DNA of 64,000 bases from Thermoactinomycetaceae bacterium (GTDB taxonomy: Bacteria > Bacillota > Bacilli > Thermoactinomycetales > Thermoactinomycetaceae), in the NCBI GenBank assembly GCA_025449975.1, contig JANWIG010000058.1, forward strand, positions 1 to 64,000, in the 5' to 3' direction. Both the position numbers and the translations under genes were made by a program. The notes below the pieces were generated by a model. That model made no database searches, was not told the DNA's origin, and saw only the letters and a program-made list of their open reading frames with translations. Positions 34,556 through 43,138 of this stretch are shown piece after piece (position 1 is the first letter of the stretch; the number at the start of each line of letters is the position of its first letter).

Positions 34556-34844
34556 TTAGTTATATTCAATACCAGATCCATGATAACGTTTTACTCCCCT
34601 TTTTCGATCGCTGTTGCTCGATCTTTTTCTCTCTCTTTTATACACAAAGAACACATGATCTCTAGAACAACGGGTTGAGAATGAATCACAGCAAACCATC
34701 CGTGGGATCACAGAGGAAATTAGCAGCCAAAGTACTAGTCCCATCGATCCGAAAAATTGCTAGAAGCGGTACAATTATAGTACAGATGAATCACCTCTCT
34801 TCTCATTCAGCGGATCCAACTCCGTTAAAATGAGCTGAATCTTT

Positions 34845-34875
34845 GTTTGTGGTGCAAACTAATTTATGATATTTA
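34845..34875 (+). repeat. Inverted-repeat element, copy C
   Basis: GTTTG-TGGTG-CAAAC followed by TAATTTATGA. TTGTGG-N17-TATTTA gives a possible sigma-A promoter spanning the repeat, 125 bases before the Gly-rich protein gene. Confidence 0.6.
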
Positions 34876-35000
34876 AGAAAAGATTCATATACAAAAAAAC
34901 AGCGTTATGCCATAATAAACCTAAGATCGTATTCTCTACTACCTTCGGTTTGTTCTCTTGATCATCCACCCTATCATCCCCTAAAAAGGAGAAACATTCT

Positions 35001-35228
35001 ATGTTAGAAATTTTTATCATTGCCATCATCATTGCTGGTGTTGCATATTTTGTTGTTAATAAAAAGCGTTCGACGAAAAAGACCTCTCCTCGTAAAAAAA
35101 AGTACAGATCAACTCCTCCTCCCATCTGGGACTACTCGGTTAAAGGAGAAAACAGCAGTACGAATGATAGCGGTAGTGGAGGAGACGGCGGCAGCAGCGG
35201 TGGTGGAGATGGTGGCGGAGGCTTTTAA
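35001..35228 (+). CDS. Small single-span membrane protein with Gly/Ser-rich tail
   Basis: 75 residues. A membrane helix (LEIFIIAIIIAGVAYFVV, residues 2-19) is followed by a strongly basic stretch (NKKRSTKKTSPRKKKYRS), then PPPIWDYSV, and a tail made almost only of Gly, Ser and Asp ending GGGGF. AAAAAGGAG precedes the ATG. Not recognised. The positive-inside rule places the basic part and tail in the cytoplasm. It is preceded by copy C of the repeated element and followed by a strong terminator. Confidence 0.65.
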   Translation: MLEIFIIAIIIAGVAYFVVNKKRSTKKTSPRKKKYRSTPPPIWDYSVKGENSSTNDSGSGGDGGSSGGGDGGGGF

Positions 35229-35243
35229 AAACGGTAAAAAAAT

Positions 35244-35297
35244 AAAAACCATCTCTTCCTTATAATCCATTAAGTAATTGGAAGAGATGGTTTTTTG
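35244..35297. terminator. Bidirectional terminator between Gly-rich gene and 48-residue protein gene
   Basis: AAAACCATCTCTTCC and GGAAGAGATGGTTTT form a perfect 15-bp stem around a 20-base loop, T-rich on both strands. Confidence 0.8.
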
Positions 35298-35314
35298 CTA
35301 TGTTTCCCAATCAT

Positions 35315-35461
35315 CTATTCAAAGAGTTGTCCAATAAAAGTAGAACCCATGTCATGAACGGTATTTGCTACTTCCGTCGTTGCTTCCACTGCCACCTCTG
35401 CTACTTCGCCAATCGAATTAGTGGTTAACTCCATCAACTCACCCAAAAGCTGACCAAACAT
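35315..35461 (-). CDS. 48-residue acidic amphipathic protein, paralogue 1
   Basis: MFGQLLGELMELTTNSIGEV is followed by the shared core AEVAVEATTEVA and ends FIGQLFE; the whole protein is 48 residues. GGGGAGG lies just ahead of the ATG. It is 34/48 identical to the protein at 36541-36687, with only conservative changes, and about 16 of the identical codons differ silently, which is strong evidence for selection on the protein. It has no signal peptide or hydrophobic span; a long amphipathic acidic helix is predicted. No function is known to me. Confidence 0.75.
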   Translation of the reverse strand: MFGQLLGELMELTTNSIGEVAEVAVEATTEVANTVHDMGSTFIGQLFE

Positions 35462-35800
35462 GTTCCTCCCCTCTCTCCAAAAATCATATTATAATATCGA
35501 ATCATTGGATTGATCAAAAAACTAAATAACTATACTTTTATTCCACTTTTATCTTATTTTTAAACATATTTTCTTAAGGATTCGTCATCTAAATCTTGAA
35601 TGATCACTATTTATACACCTCTTTGATCTTTTATTCCATTATTCTAAATCATCGATAGATATGAGGTTATATTCTTCTATCGATGAAGTAATGTTAAACA
35701 CAAAATAGAAACTATTAAATTTAAAAAGAATCCATTTGAAATATTGTGCTATATATTTTATTTTGTTAGAGTTAAGCTGATTAATGATCTACGAGGTGCT
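35462..35800. other. AT-rich intergenic region
   Basis: About 340 bases between the divergent 48-residue protein gene and the lipoprotein gene. It must hold both promoters. I see no RNA motif or copy of the repeated element in it. Confidence 0.35.
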
Positions 35801-36331
35801 ATGATGAAAACACAAACGCGTACCTACAAAGTTCTCCATCTTGTTCTTTTCTGTTTTGTTTTCTTCATTGGATGCACAGATTCTCCTCGTTCTGCGCCTG
35901 ATCTGCAACCTTCTACAGAAGAAAAACGAGCTACTCCAGAGAAACGAGAATTAATTCGGGTGGAAGCGGAAAGACATGATAAGATTCGGTCTGAATTTTG
36001 GCATCACAGCAAGGCCGTATTTTTAGAAATGGTGGAACGGGTAGACGCTGTCAAAGCTGGTGGAGATTATAACTTTGACTTTAAACTATACGATGCATGG
36101 AAAACGCAATGGCTTGATGATGATTCTTTGACACTAACCTTAGAGGAGCTAGAACTAAGAAAGGATCTAACCCAATTGAATCTTTCATCCATGGAGTATC
36201 AATTTAAATTAGACGGAGTTGTATTAGGGGAAGAATTCGAAGATTATGATAAGAAAAGCACAGAAGAAGCTGAATCAGAGTATGAACGCGATAAAAAGAA
36301 ATTAGAAGATCTGTTCTATAAGTGGAAATAA
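35801..36331 (+). CDS. Predicted lipoprotein of unknown function
   Basis: 176 residues. A basic start and hydrophobic stretch lead to the lipobox FFIGC (Cys25, counting from 35801), so it should be an exported, lipid-anchored protein. The mature part is hydrophilic and mainly helical, with an acidic C-terminal coiled-coil-like end (STEEAESEYERDKKKLEDLFYKWK). CGAGGTG precedes two adjacent ATGs (35801, 35804). No family recognised. It sits between the two 48-residue paralogues. Confidence 0.7.
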   Translation: MMKTQTRTYKVLHLVLFCFVFFIGCTDSPRSAPDLQPSTEEKRATPEKRELIRVEAERHDKIRSEFWHHSKAVFLEMVERVDAVKAGGDYNFDFKLYDAWKTQWLDDDSLTLTLEELELRKDLTQLNLSSMEYQFKLDGVVLGEEFEDYDKKSTEEAESEYERDKKKLEDLFYKWK

Positions 36332-36455
36332 GAGGCGTATATATTACGCTTTTTTTATTTGAACCAGACCGTTTCTAATTTTGTTTTCATAATTAAAAAT
36401 CATCTGAATTATCCTAAAAACATCCGTGACTCCTACGAATAGATCAAGGAACGGC

Positions 36456-36498
36456 AAAACCATCCCTTTTGCTCATCGATCCGAGGGATGGTTTTTTA
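36456..36498. terminator. Terminator between lipoprotein gene and paralogue 2
   Basis: AAAACCATCCCT and AGGGATGGTTTT form a perfect 12-bp stem with T-rich flanks on both strands, mirroring the arrangement after paralogue 1. Confidence 0.75.
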
Positions 36499-36540
36499 GC
36501 TATCCTATCTTTCTCCTATCACTATATAAACCTATAAATC

Positions 36541-36687
36541 CTATTCAAAAATTTGTCCAATAAAGCTCGTTCCCATATCATATGTGGTTTCAGCCACCTC
36601 TGTCGTTGCTTCGACGGCTACCTCGGCAATCTCTCCTACTGAACCAGTAGCTACTTCCATCAAATCAGCAAATAGTTGCCCAAACAT
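36541..36687 (-). CDS. 48-residue acidic amphipathic protein, paralogue 2
   Basis: MFGQLFADLMEVATGSVGEI is followed by the core AEVAVEATTEVA and ends FIGQIFE; exactly the same length as paralogue 1. GGTGAGGGG lies just before the ATG. The constant N-terminus, core and C-terminus, with changes such as Glu/Asp, Ile/Val and Ser/Thr elsewhere, point to a constrained amphipathic structure. Both copies lie on the minus strand, each just after a bidirectional terminator. Function unknown. Confidence 0.75.
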   Translation of the reverse strand: MFGQLFADLMEVATGSVGEIAEVAVEATTEVAETTYDMGTSFIGQIFE

Positions 36688-37031
36688 GCCCCTCACCCTT
36701 TCCTTTGGATGCCCCTATACTTATAAAATAATTTTATAGCTTTAAAAAATAAAACATCTATTTTATCTTTCCACTATCTAGCTAACTTCAAACCCAATCT
36801 ATGATAATCTTTTTTTCGCTCGACTGAATTCGTCATTGTTTGCCTACCATCTGGAAATATATAAAAATTCAGACATAATTTAGATAATTTTTAACCCTTT
36901 GGGGCTGCAGGACTTTTGGTATATTGAATATAGTTTGTGATGCAAACTAGTTTATATTATAAAGATGCTAGTTGCCTCGCTTGTTTTAAGGCACACAGCG
37001 ATTTACGGTGAAGGACTGTTCCCCATTAAAA
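36688..37031. other. AT-rich intergenic region with repeat copy D
   Basis: No gene is supported. Copy D lies at 36932-36963; downstream there is a small hairpin (TGCCT-N11-AGGCA near 36975) and then the terminator of the convergent gene. Confidence 0.4.
36932..36963 (+). repeat. Inverted-repeat element, copy D
   Basis: AGTTTG-TGATG-CAAACT followed by AGTTTATATTATAAA. This is the clearest promoter-like copy: TTGTGA-N17-TATAAA spans the repeat, so the palindrome would occupy the -35/-10 spacer. Confidence 0.65.
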
Positions 37032-37072
37032 AGAGAAGATATTCGTCTCGCTTTTCGACGAATATCTTCTCT
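37032..37072 (-). terminator. Terminator of the YdhR-like gene
   Basis: AGAGAAGATATTCGTC and its complement form a perfect 16-bp stem, followed by TTTTTAA on the minus strand. Confidence 0.8.
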
Positions 37073-37085
37073 AATCGATTCTACC

Positions 37086-37394
37086 CTATCCTAATTTGGC
37101 TTGATTGATCCGGGATAAAGGTTCATTGACATCAAATACTTTGACACGAATATCCTTGATTCCAAATGATTTCAAGCGTGCCAAATGTTTTGTGAGATAG
37201 CGATTGGCTGACTCTTCATCTTGAAAGAGATAGACTCCGCCTTGTTCTCCTCTTTCTTTGCTTTCCGTCCATACTTTCCAAAGCAACCCAGGTTCATTCT
37301 TGATATCTTGGGCTAATTCCTGATATGTATCCGCCATCTCTTGTCCCCATGGACCAGCGGCTGGAAAATCGATCTGTACGATTTTATACGACAT
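37086..37394 (-). CDS. YdhR-like putative monooxygenase (dimeric alpha-beta barrel)
   Basis: 102 residues. YKIVQIDFPAAGPWGQEM, GLLWKVWTES, GGVYLFQDEESANRYLTKHLARL matches YdhR (PF08803), small ferredoxin-like barrels presumed to act on aromatic compounds. AAAGGAG is well spaced to the ATG at 37394 and too close to the one at 37400. Monocistronic; biological role unknown. Confidence 0.75.
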   Translation of the reverse strand: MSYKIVQIDFPAAGPWGQEMADTYQELAQDIKNEPGLLWKVWTESKERGEQGGVYLFQDEESANRYLTKHLARLKSFGIKDIRVKVFDVNEPLSRINQAKLG

Positions 37395-37450
37395 AAACAT
37401 TCTCCTTTACGATCATATATATTTTTTCATTCTAACAAAACAAAAATAAA

Positions 37451-37480
37451 AAAGCGACTCCAACCGACGGGAATCGCTTC
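37451..37480 (-). terminator. Terminator of argGH
   Basis: AAGCGATTCCC pairs with GGAGTCGCTT and is followed on the minus strand by TTTTTTATTTTTG, just after the argH stop. Confidence 0.75.
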
Positions 37481-37490
37481 ACACCCATTT

Positions 37491-38900
37491 TTATACCTCG
37501 ACTTGATGCTCAGAGAGCCATGAGGTTAATTTCGTTAACCGTTCTTGTTTCTGTTCTAATGTCTTTAAAACCTGTGCCTTCGCCGTACCTCCTTCGCTGG
37601 TACGCGCTTCGACCACAGCAATCGGATTGAGACGTTCAAAGATGTCTGCTTGGATCTCGGAAGAGAAAGATTGGAATTCTTCCAAACTGCAATCCAAGAG
37701 ATATTTTTGCTTTCCGATACAATAAAGAACTAACTGACCTACGATCTCATGCGCTTTACGGAATGGAATTCCTTTATTCACCAAATAATCCGCTAGATCG
37801 GTTGCATTGGCAAAGCCTTGTTCCACATTTTGTTGCATCCGCTGAACATTTACCTTCATCGTTTTGAGAATCTCTGCCATCAATTGCAAAGAGCCGGTCA
37901 ATGTTTTCACGGTATCAAAGACGCCTTCTTTATCTTCTTGCATATCTTTGTTATAGGTGAGCGGCAAAGCCTTTAAAGTCATAAGCAATGAAAGAAGATG
38001 ACCGGTCACCCGTCCTGTTTTCCCCCGAATCAGCTCAGGAATATCAGGATTTTTCTTTTGCGGCATCATACTACTTCCTGTACAGAAGGCATCATCCAAT
38101 TCAACATATTGGAACTCCTCACTCGACCAAAGGATCAACTCTTCAGATAACCGCGAAAGGTGGGTCATGATCAAAGATGAGATCGAAAGAAACTCCACCA
38201 AGTAATCTCGGTCACTAACTGCATCCATACTGTTATCATAGACCCGGGTAAATCCTAACTTTTTTGCAACATACTGGCGATCGATGGGAAAAGTTGTTCC
38301 AGCAATCGCTCCCGCCCCGAGCGGACAGACATTGACCCGTTTGTAGCTGTCCACTAACCGTTCGAGATCGCGTTCAAACATCGAGGCGTATGCCAGCAAA
38401 TGATGGGCAAGCCTTACGGGTTGGGCTCGTTGAAGATGCGTATAACCTGGTAAAAGGGTGTCGACGTGTTGGCTGGCTTGGTTTAACAACACTTCTTGCA
38501 ATTGCACCAATAGCTCCACCAAGTGAACGGTCTGTTTGCGGACATATAGATGCATATCCAGCGCAACCTGATCATTTCGGCTACGCCCCGTATGCAGTTT
38601 CCCACCGATGGGTCCGATCAAGTCGATCAGTAATTTCTCAATATTCATGTGTATATCTTCATTTTCGATCGAAAACTCTATTTCGCCGCTTTGAACCCGT
38701 TCCCGAATCGTCTTTAATCCTTCCGAAATTCGCGCCACATCTTCTTTGGGAAGAATGCCACACACACCGAGCATTTCCACATGCGCCAAACTTCCAGCGA
38801 TATCTTCTTCGACTAGTTCTTTGTCAAATGTGATCGAAGCGTTAAATTCTTCGACTAGTTGGTTAGTTGGTTTGGTAAACCGGCCCCCCCAAAGCTTCAT
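37491..38900 (-). CDS. argH: Argininosuccinate lyase
   Basis: 469 residues from ATG 38900 (MKLWGGRF is the usual start). [19 protein letters not shown] and the catalytic-serine loop [12 protein letters not shown] are intact. It splits argininosuccinate into arginine and fumarate. The open frame extends 32 codons upstream, but AAAGGAGG lies 12 bases before this ATG. Its first 38 bases overlap the end of argG in another frame, so the two are coupled. Confidence 0.95.
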   Translation of the reverse strand: MKLWGGRFTKPTNQLVEEFNASITFDKELVEEDIAGSLAHVEMLGVCGILPKEDVARISEGLKTIRERVQSGEIEFSIENEDIHMNIEKLLIDLIGPIGGKLHTGRSRNDQVALDMHLYVRKQTVHLVELLVQLQEVLLNQASQHVDTLLPGYTHLQRAQPVRLAHHLLAYASMFERDLERLVDSYKRVNVCPLGAGAIAGTTFPIDRQYVAKKLGFTRVYDNSMDAVSDRDYLVEFLSISSLIMTHLSRLSEELILWSSEEFQYVELDDAFCTGSSMMPQKKNPDIPELIRGKTGRVTGHLLSLLMTLKALPLTYNKDMQEDKEGVFDTVKTLTGSLQLMAEILKTMKVNVQRMQQNVEQGFANATDLADYLVNKGIPFRKAHEIVGQLVLYCIGKQKYLLDCSLEEFQSFSSEIQADIFERLNPIAVVEARTSEGGTAKAQVLKTLEQKQERLTKLTSWLSEHQVEV

Positions 38901-40113
38901 TGCTGTCTTTGTCCTCCTTTGTTGCGTGAACTGATGCATATACGTTGGTTGGCAATCCCCAAAGTTTGATAAAGCCAACAGCAGCTTGATGATCAAAGCT
39001 ATCTTCTGGAGTATATGTCGCTAAATTCTCATCATACAAACTATAATCGGATTTTCTTCCTGTTACTACAGCATGCCCTTTATACAATTTCACCCGAACT
39101 TTTCCAGTGACCATTTTTTGGGTTTCATCGATAAAAGCATCCAATGCTTTTTTCAATGGTGAGAACCACAGTCCATCATAGATCATTTTTGCCCATTGCT
39201 GTTCAATAATGGGTTTGAAATGCGCGATATCACGAGGTTGGGTCAAAAACTCAAGCTCTTTGTGAGCAGTGATCAGCACCGTAGCTCCTGGGCATTCATA
39301 TACTTCTCTCGATTTGATCCCAACCAAACGATTCTCGACATGGTCAATCCGTCCAATCCCATGTTCTCCAGCAATTTTATTTAATTTGCTGATGAGCTCA
39401 TGCAGGGGCAATTGTTCACCGTTTAGTTCAGTTGGAATTCCCTCAACAAAAGTGATTTCAATTTCTGCAGGTGTATCCGGTGTATCCTCAAGGGCCTTCG
39501 TCAGTTCATATGCTCCTTTGGGTGGCGTAGCCCAAGGATCTTCCAACACACCGCATTCACAACTTCTTCCCCATAAGTTTTGATCCACACTATATGGATT
39601 ATCCAAATCAATCGGAATAGGAATATTATGTTCTTTGGCATAATTGATCTCTTCATCCCGTGACATCGCCCATTCCCGTACAGGGGCAATCACTTTTAAT
39701 TGGGGATCCAGTGCAGCGATGGAGACTTCAAACCGAACCTGATCGTTTCCTTTCCCTGTACAGCCGTGTGCAATCGCCGTCGCTCCTTCTTCTTTCGCCA
39801 CTTTTACCAACGCTTCCGAGATCAGCGGACGGGAGAGTGCTGAGACGAGTGGATATTTTCCTTCATACATTGCATTTGCTTTTAAAGCCGGCATCAAAAA
39901 GTCTTTGGCATACCATTCTTTTGCATCGATGACGACCGACTTGACCGCTCCTACTTGCAACGCTTTTTGTTTAATAAACTCCAGATCTTTTCCTTCCCCT
40001 ACATCCAACGCTACCGCAATGACATCGTAATTGTATTGTTCGCTTAACCATTTAATTGCTACCGATGTATCTAAACCGCCGGAATATGCTAATACGAGTT
40101 TTTCTTTCGCCAT
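38863..40113 (-). CDS. argG: Argininosuccinate synthase
   Basis: 416 residues, about a dozen longer than usual because the tail runs into argH. The PP-loop AYSGGLDTS is at 9-17; [14 protein letters not shown] and [13 protein letters not shown] are present. It joins citrulline and aspartate using ATP. ARG-box-like sequences lie 30-60 bases upstream, so argGH can be controlled apart from argCJBDF. Confidence 0.95.
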   Translation of the reverse strand: MAKEKLVLAYSGGLDTSVAIKWLSEQYNYDVIAVALDVGEGKDLEFIKQKALQVGAVKSVVIDAKEWYAKDFLMPALKANAMYEGKYPLVSALSRPLISEALVKVAKEEGATAIAHGCTGKGNDQVRFEVSIAALDPQLKVIAPVREWAMSRDEEINYAKEHNIPIPIDLDNPYSVDQNLWGRSCECGVLEDPWATPPKGAYELTKALEDTPDTPAEIEITFVEGIPTELNGEQLPLHELISKLNKIAGEHGIGRIDHVENRLVGIKSREVYECPGATVLITAHKELEFLTQPRDIAHFKPIIEQQWAKMIYDGLWFSPLKKALDAFIDETQKMVTGKVRVKLYKGHAVVTGRKSDYSLYDENLATYTPEDSFDHQAAVGFIKLWGLPTNVYASVHATKEDKDSNEALGGPVYQTN

Positions 40114-40138
40114 GAGTCGTTCCTCCCAAATATACTCT

Positions 40139-40175
40139 CCTAATAAATATTCATCCTTATGAATAAATATACCAA
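40139..40175 (-). promoter_or_regulatory. ARG-box-like sites before argG
   Basis: The plus strand reads TAATAAATATTCAT, then five bases on TGAATAAATATA; together they form a near-palindrome centred near 40156 and match the AhrC/ArgR box pattern (TGAATAAATATxCA-like). Confidence 0.55.
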
Positions 40176-40205
40176 ACCAACTAAAAAAAATCTATAGTAA
40201 CCTAT

Positions 40206-41165
40206 CTATCCCAGTAAAGAAAGCAATAATGCTTTTTGTGCATGCAATCGAGTCTCTGCTTGCGGAAATACGACAGATTGTGGACCATCCAATACACCTG
40301 CGGAAACTTCCAAGCCACGATACGCCGGTAAACAATGCATAAAAATAGCATCGCTTTTCGCCAACTGAAGTAGCTCTTCATTGACTTGATATCCAGCAAA
40401 GTCTTTGCTTCGCTTCTCTTTTTCATCTTCTTGCCCCATGCTGGCCCATACGTCGGTATAAATCGCATCTGCACCTTTTACCGCTTTTTTGGGATCATGG
40501 TCAAATTGAATCTCCGCACCCGTTTCCTTGGCGATTGCCATTGCCTCATCCCATACTTTGGACAAAGGCTCATACCCTTTTGGTGTGGAAACCGTCAATT
40601 TCATCCCTACCGCTGCTGCTCCATGCATCAAAGAATGAACCACATTGTTCCCATCTCCGACATAAGCAACATGGAGTTTATTTAAATCGCCTTTGTGTTC
40701 ATATAACGTCTGTAAGTCTGCCAGCGTCTGACAAGGGTGAAATAAATCCGTCAAGCCATTGATCACCGGTACGGTCGCATATTTGGCTAACTCTTCTACC
40801 AGCTCCTGAGAAAAGGTGCGAATCATAATCCCATCCACATAACCGGATAGAGTCCGTGCCGTATCTTCGAGCGACTCTCCTCGGCCGTACTGCAAGCTTT
40901 GGGTTGGCAATTCCAAGAAATGTCCGCCCAGTTGAGCCATTCCTACGGAGAAAGAAATGCGTGTACGCGTAGAGGCTTTATCAAACCATAAAGCCAATAC
41001 TTTTCCCTGCAATGAAATATTTTGTACACCTGCTTTTTGCTGCTTTTTTAAGCGAACAGCCAGCTCCACCAATGCTTCAATCTGTTCGGAAGTAAAATCA
41101 GTCAGTGTTAAGCAATCTTTTCCTTTTAAGGCTTCTAACGTCGTATCTAAATGGACAAAAGACAT
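40206..41165 (-). CDS. argF: Ornithine carbamoyltransferase
   Basis: 319 residues. Carbamoyl-phosphate motif DKASTRTRISF, HPCQTLADLQT and the ornithine-site HCLPAYRG are intact. It makes citrulline from ornithine. It begins 19 bases after the argD stop and is the last gene of the argCJBDF cluster. No carAB genes are interposed, unlike the B. subtilis operon. Confidence 0.94.
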   Translation of the reverse strand: MSFVHLDTTLEALKGKDCLTLTDFTSEQIEALVELAVRLKKQQKAGVQNISLQGKVLALWFDKASTRTRISFSVGMAQLGGHFLELPTQSLQYGRGESLEDTARTLSGYVDGIMIRTFSQELVEELAKYATVPVINGLTDLFHPCQTLADLQTLYEHKGDLNKLHVAYVGDGNNVVHSLMHGAAAVGMKLTVSTPKGYEPLSKVWDEAMAIAKETGAEIQFDHDPKKAVKGADAIYTDVWASMGQEDEKEKRSKDFAGYQVNEELLQLAKSDAIFMHCLPAYRGLEVSAGVLDGPQSVVFPQAETRLHAQKALLLSLLG

Positions 41166-41184
41166 TTTGGTAATCCCCTCTTTT

Positions 41185-42360
41185 CTATATCAAGACATGC
41201 TGTCTTGTTGGATCAAGCACTTTTCGAATCAGATTAACCGCTTCCTTGATTTGTGCTTCCGTAACGATCAGTGGAGGCAATAAACGTAAAACATTTTCGC
41301 CAGCTGAAACACAAATTAAACCTTCTTGCAGCAATTCTTTAATGAGAGGTAAAACGGGGCGATTGAGTTCGATCCCGACCATCAAGCCCAAGCCGCGAAT
41401 CTCTTTTACTCCTTCTAAACAGCTTACCTCTTCTTGCAATGTTTGAAACAAAAATTTTCCTTTTTCTTTTACTTCCGGTAAAAAAGAAGGTTGTATCATT
41501 TCTTCGATGACTGCCTTTGTTGTCGCCATCGCTAAAGGATTGCCTCCAAAAGTACTTCCATGTGTGCCTGGTCCCAAGTATGGTGTTAACTTTTCCGTTG
41601 CTAACATCGCTCCGACGGGAATTCCATTTCCTAATCCTTTGGCAAGAGTGATGATATCGGGCTGAATATCATAATTTTGGAAAGCGAATAATTCACCCGT
41701 CCGTCCCATTCCCGTTTGCACTTCATCAACGATCAATAAGATATTTTTCTCTTTGCACCATGCCGTTAATTCATGGACAAACTGATAATCAAAAGGTCGA
41801 ACGCCTCCTTCTCCCTGCACGAGCTCCAAGAAAACGGCTACCACTTGACTACCAAACACTTTTTTTAGTTGCTCCAGATCCTGATAAGGGACGGTGATAA
41901 ATCCGGCAGGCAGTGGTCCAAATCCCTGTTTTACTTTATCCTGCCCGGTCGCCGTGATGGTTGCTAAGGTACGACCATGAAACGACTTCGTAAAAGTGAT
42001 TATTTTGGGCTCCTCAATCCATCTCGCTTCATGTCCCCATTTCCGCGCCAACTTAATCGCTGCTTCATTGGCTTCCGCGCCGCTATTGCAAAAAAACGCA
42101 GCATCAAAGTGACTATAATGGCACAATAGCTCAGCGGCTTCTTCTTGCTGTCGAATGTGAAAGAGATTGGATACATGCCACAGCTGATCCACTTGGTTCT
42201 TAAGTGCTTCTGACACGCGGGGATGACAATGACCTAAGTTAGTCACACCAATTCCAGAAGCAAAATCCAAATACCGTTTCCCTTCCGCGGTGTAGAGATA
42301 GGGACCTTCACCTTTGACAAAAGAAAGTTCAAACCGACTATAGTTGGGAAATAAAGACAT
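41185..42360 (-). CDS. argD: N-acetylornithine aminotransferase
   Basis: 391 residues of the class III aminotransferase fold. CNSGAEANEAAIKLAR, LIVDEVQTGMGRTG and the PLP lysine in ITLAKGLGNGIP are present. It converts N-acetylglutamate semialdehyde to N-acetylornithine. The start overlaps the argB stop by 23 bases. Confidence 0.94.
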   Translation of the reverse strand: MSLFPNYSRFELSFVKGEGPYLYTAEGKRYLDFASGIGVTNLGHCHPRVSEALKNQVDQLWHVSNLFHIRQQEEAAELLCHYSHFDAAFFCNSGAEANEAAIKLARKWGHEARWIEEPKIITFTKSFHGRTLATITATGQDKVKQGFGPLPAGFITVPYQDLEQLKKVFGSQVVAVFLELVQGEGGVRPFDYQFVHELTAWCKEKNILLIVDEVQTGMGRTGELFAFQNYDIQPDIITLAKGLGNGIPVGAMLATEKLTPYLGPGTHGSTFGGNPLAMATTKAVIEEMIQPSFLPEVKEKGKFLFQTLQEEVSCLEGVKEIRGLGLMVGIELNRPVLPLIKELLQEGLICVSAGENVLRLLPPLIVTEAQIKEAVNLIRKVLDPTRQHVLI

Positions 42361-43132
42361 GATCCTTCACTTCTCCTTTTATTAAACGTGTCCCATGAGA
42401 CGAGTCCGTCAAACATCCTGAGGAGCTACCATTGACAATAACTACTTCTTCCACACTCCCCGTCAAGGATCGCAATCCCGAACGAACTTTGGGAATCATC
42501 CCTCCGGTGATCTCTCCACTTTGAATATAACCGACAATCTCTTCTTCTGTCGCCTGTTTGAGCGGCTTTCCATCAATTTTTATTCCATCTACATTGCTAA
42601 CTGAAATCAATTTTTTAGCAGAAAGTGCATCGGCAATCGCTGAGGCCACATCATCGGCATTGATATTATAATGTTGTCCCTGTGAATCGACTCCCAATGA
42701 AGCTATCACGGGAATCCATCCTTGGGCAAGAAATGTTTCAATCGCTTTGGAATCTATTGAAGCGACATGACCGACAAAGCCCAATTTCGAATCAGCCGGT
42801 GTTGCCTCGATCAATCCTAAATCAATCCCCGTCAAACCGATCGCTTGCGCACCAGCTAAACGAAACTGGGTAACCAACCATTTATTGACCGAGCCAGCTA
42901 AAACCATCTCTACAATCTCTAATGTTTTTTGATCGGTCACACGCAATCCGTCAACAAATTGCGGCTGAATGCCCGCTTGATCCATTCTCTCACTGATCAT
43001 GGGACCTCCACCATGTACAATCACAGGGGTGATCCCTTGCTTCATCAGCTGAATACATTCCTTAAAAAAAGCAGAATGTAAACTTTCTAAGATACTTCCC
43101 CCAATTTTAATAACTATTTTCAATTTCCTCAC
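42338..43132 (-). CDS. argB: N-acetylglutamate kinase
   Basis: 264 residues of the amino-acid kinase fold. VIKIGGSILES and VHGGGPMISERM form the phosphate loops; VDGLRVTDQKTLEIV and NINADDVASAIA are the substrate and nucleotide sites. No N-terminal arginine-sensing helix is apparent (the kinase fold begins at residue 4), so feedback inhibition may fall on ArgJ instead (inference). Confidence 0.94.
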   Translation of the reverse strand: MRKLKIVIKIGGSILESLHSAFFKECIQLMKQGITPVIVHGGGPMISERMDQAGIQPQFVDGLRVTDQKTLEIVEMVLAGSVNKWLVTQFRLAGAQAIGLTGIDLGLIEATPADSKLGFVGHVASIDSKAIETFLAQGWIPVIASLGVDSQGQHYNINADDVASAIADALSAKKLISVSNVDGIKIDGKPLKQATEEEIVGYIQSGEITGGMIPKVRSGLRSLTGSVEEVVIVNGSSSGCLTDSSHGTRLIKGEVKDHVFISQL

Positions 43133-43138
43133 CTACTA

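Larger units (their letters stand above)
34073..35000. other. AT-rich gene-free region with three repeated elements
   Basis: About 930 bases with no convincing gene. Open frames at 34102-34377 and 34556-34744 lack ribosome sites and have poor composition. Three copies of the GTTTG-N5-CAAACT element lie in it, and the third is placed to drive the Gly-rich protein gene at 35001. Confidence 0.5.

Noticed and set aside
34182-36963. Repeat copies A-D as a CRISPR array or MITE
   Set aside because: Spacing is irregular (hundreds to thousands of bases), the flanks share no similarity and there are no terminal repeats or target duplications.
38863-38900. Frameshift at the end of argG
   Set aside because: The 38-base overlap with argH was tested in the other frames; none gives a more natural argG end, so a true overlap is kept.
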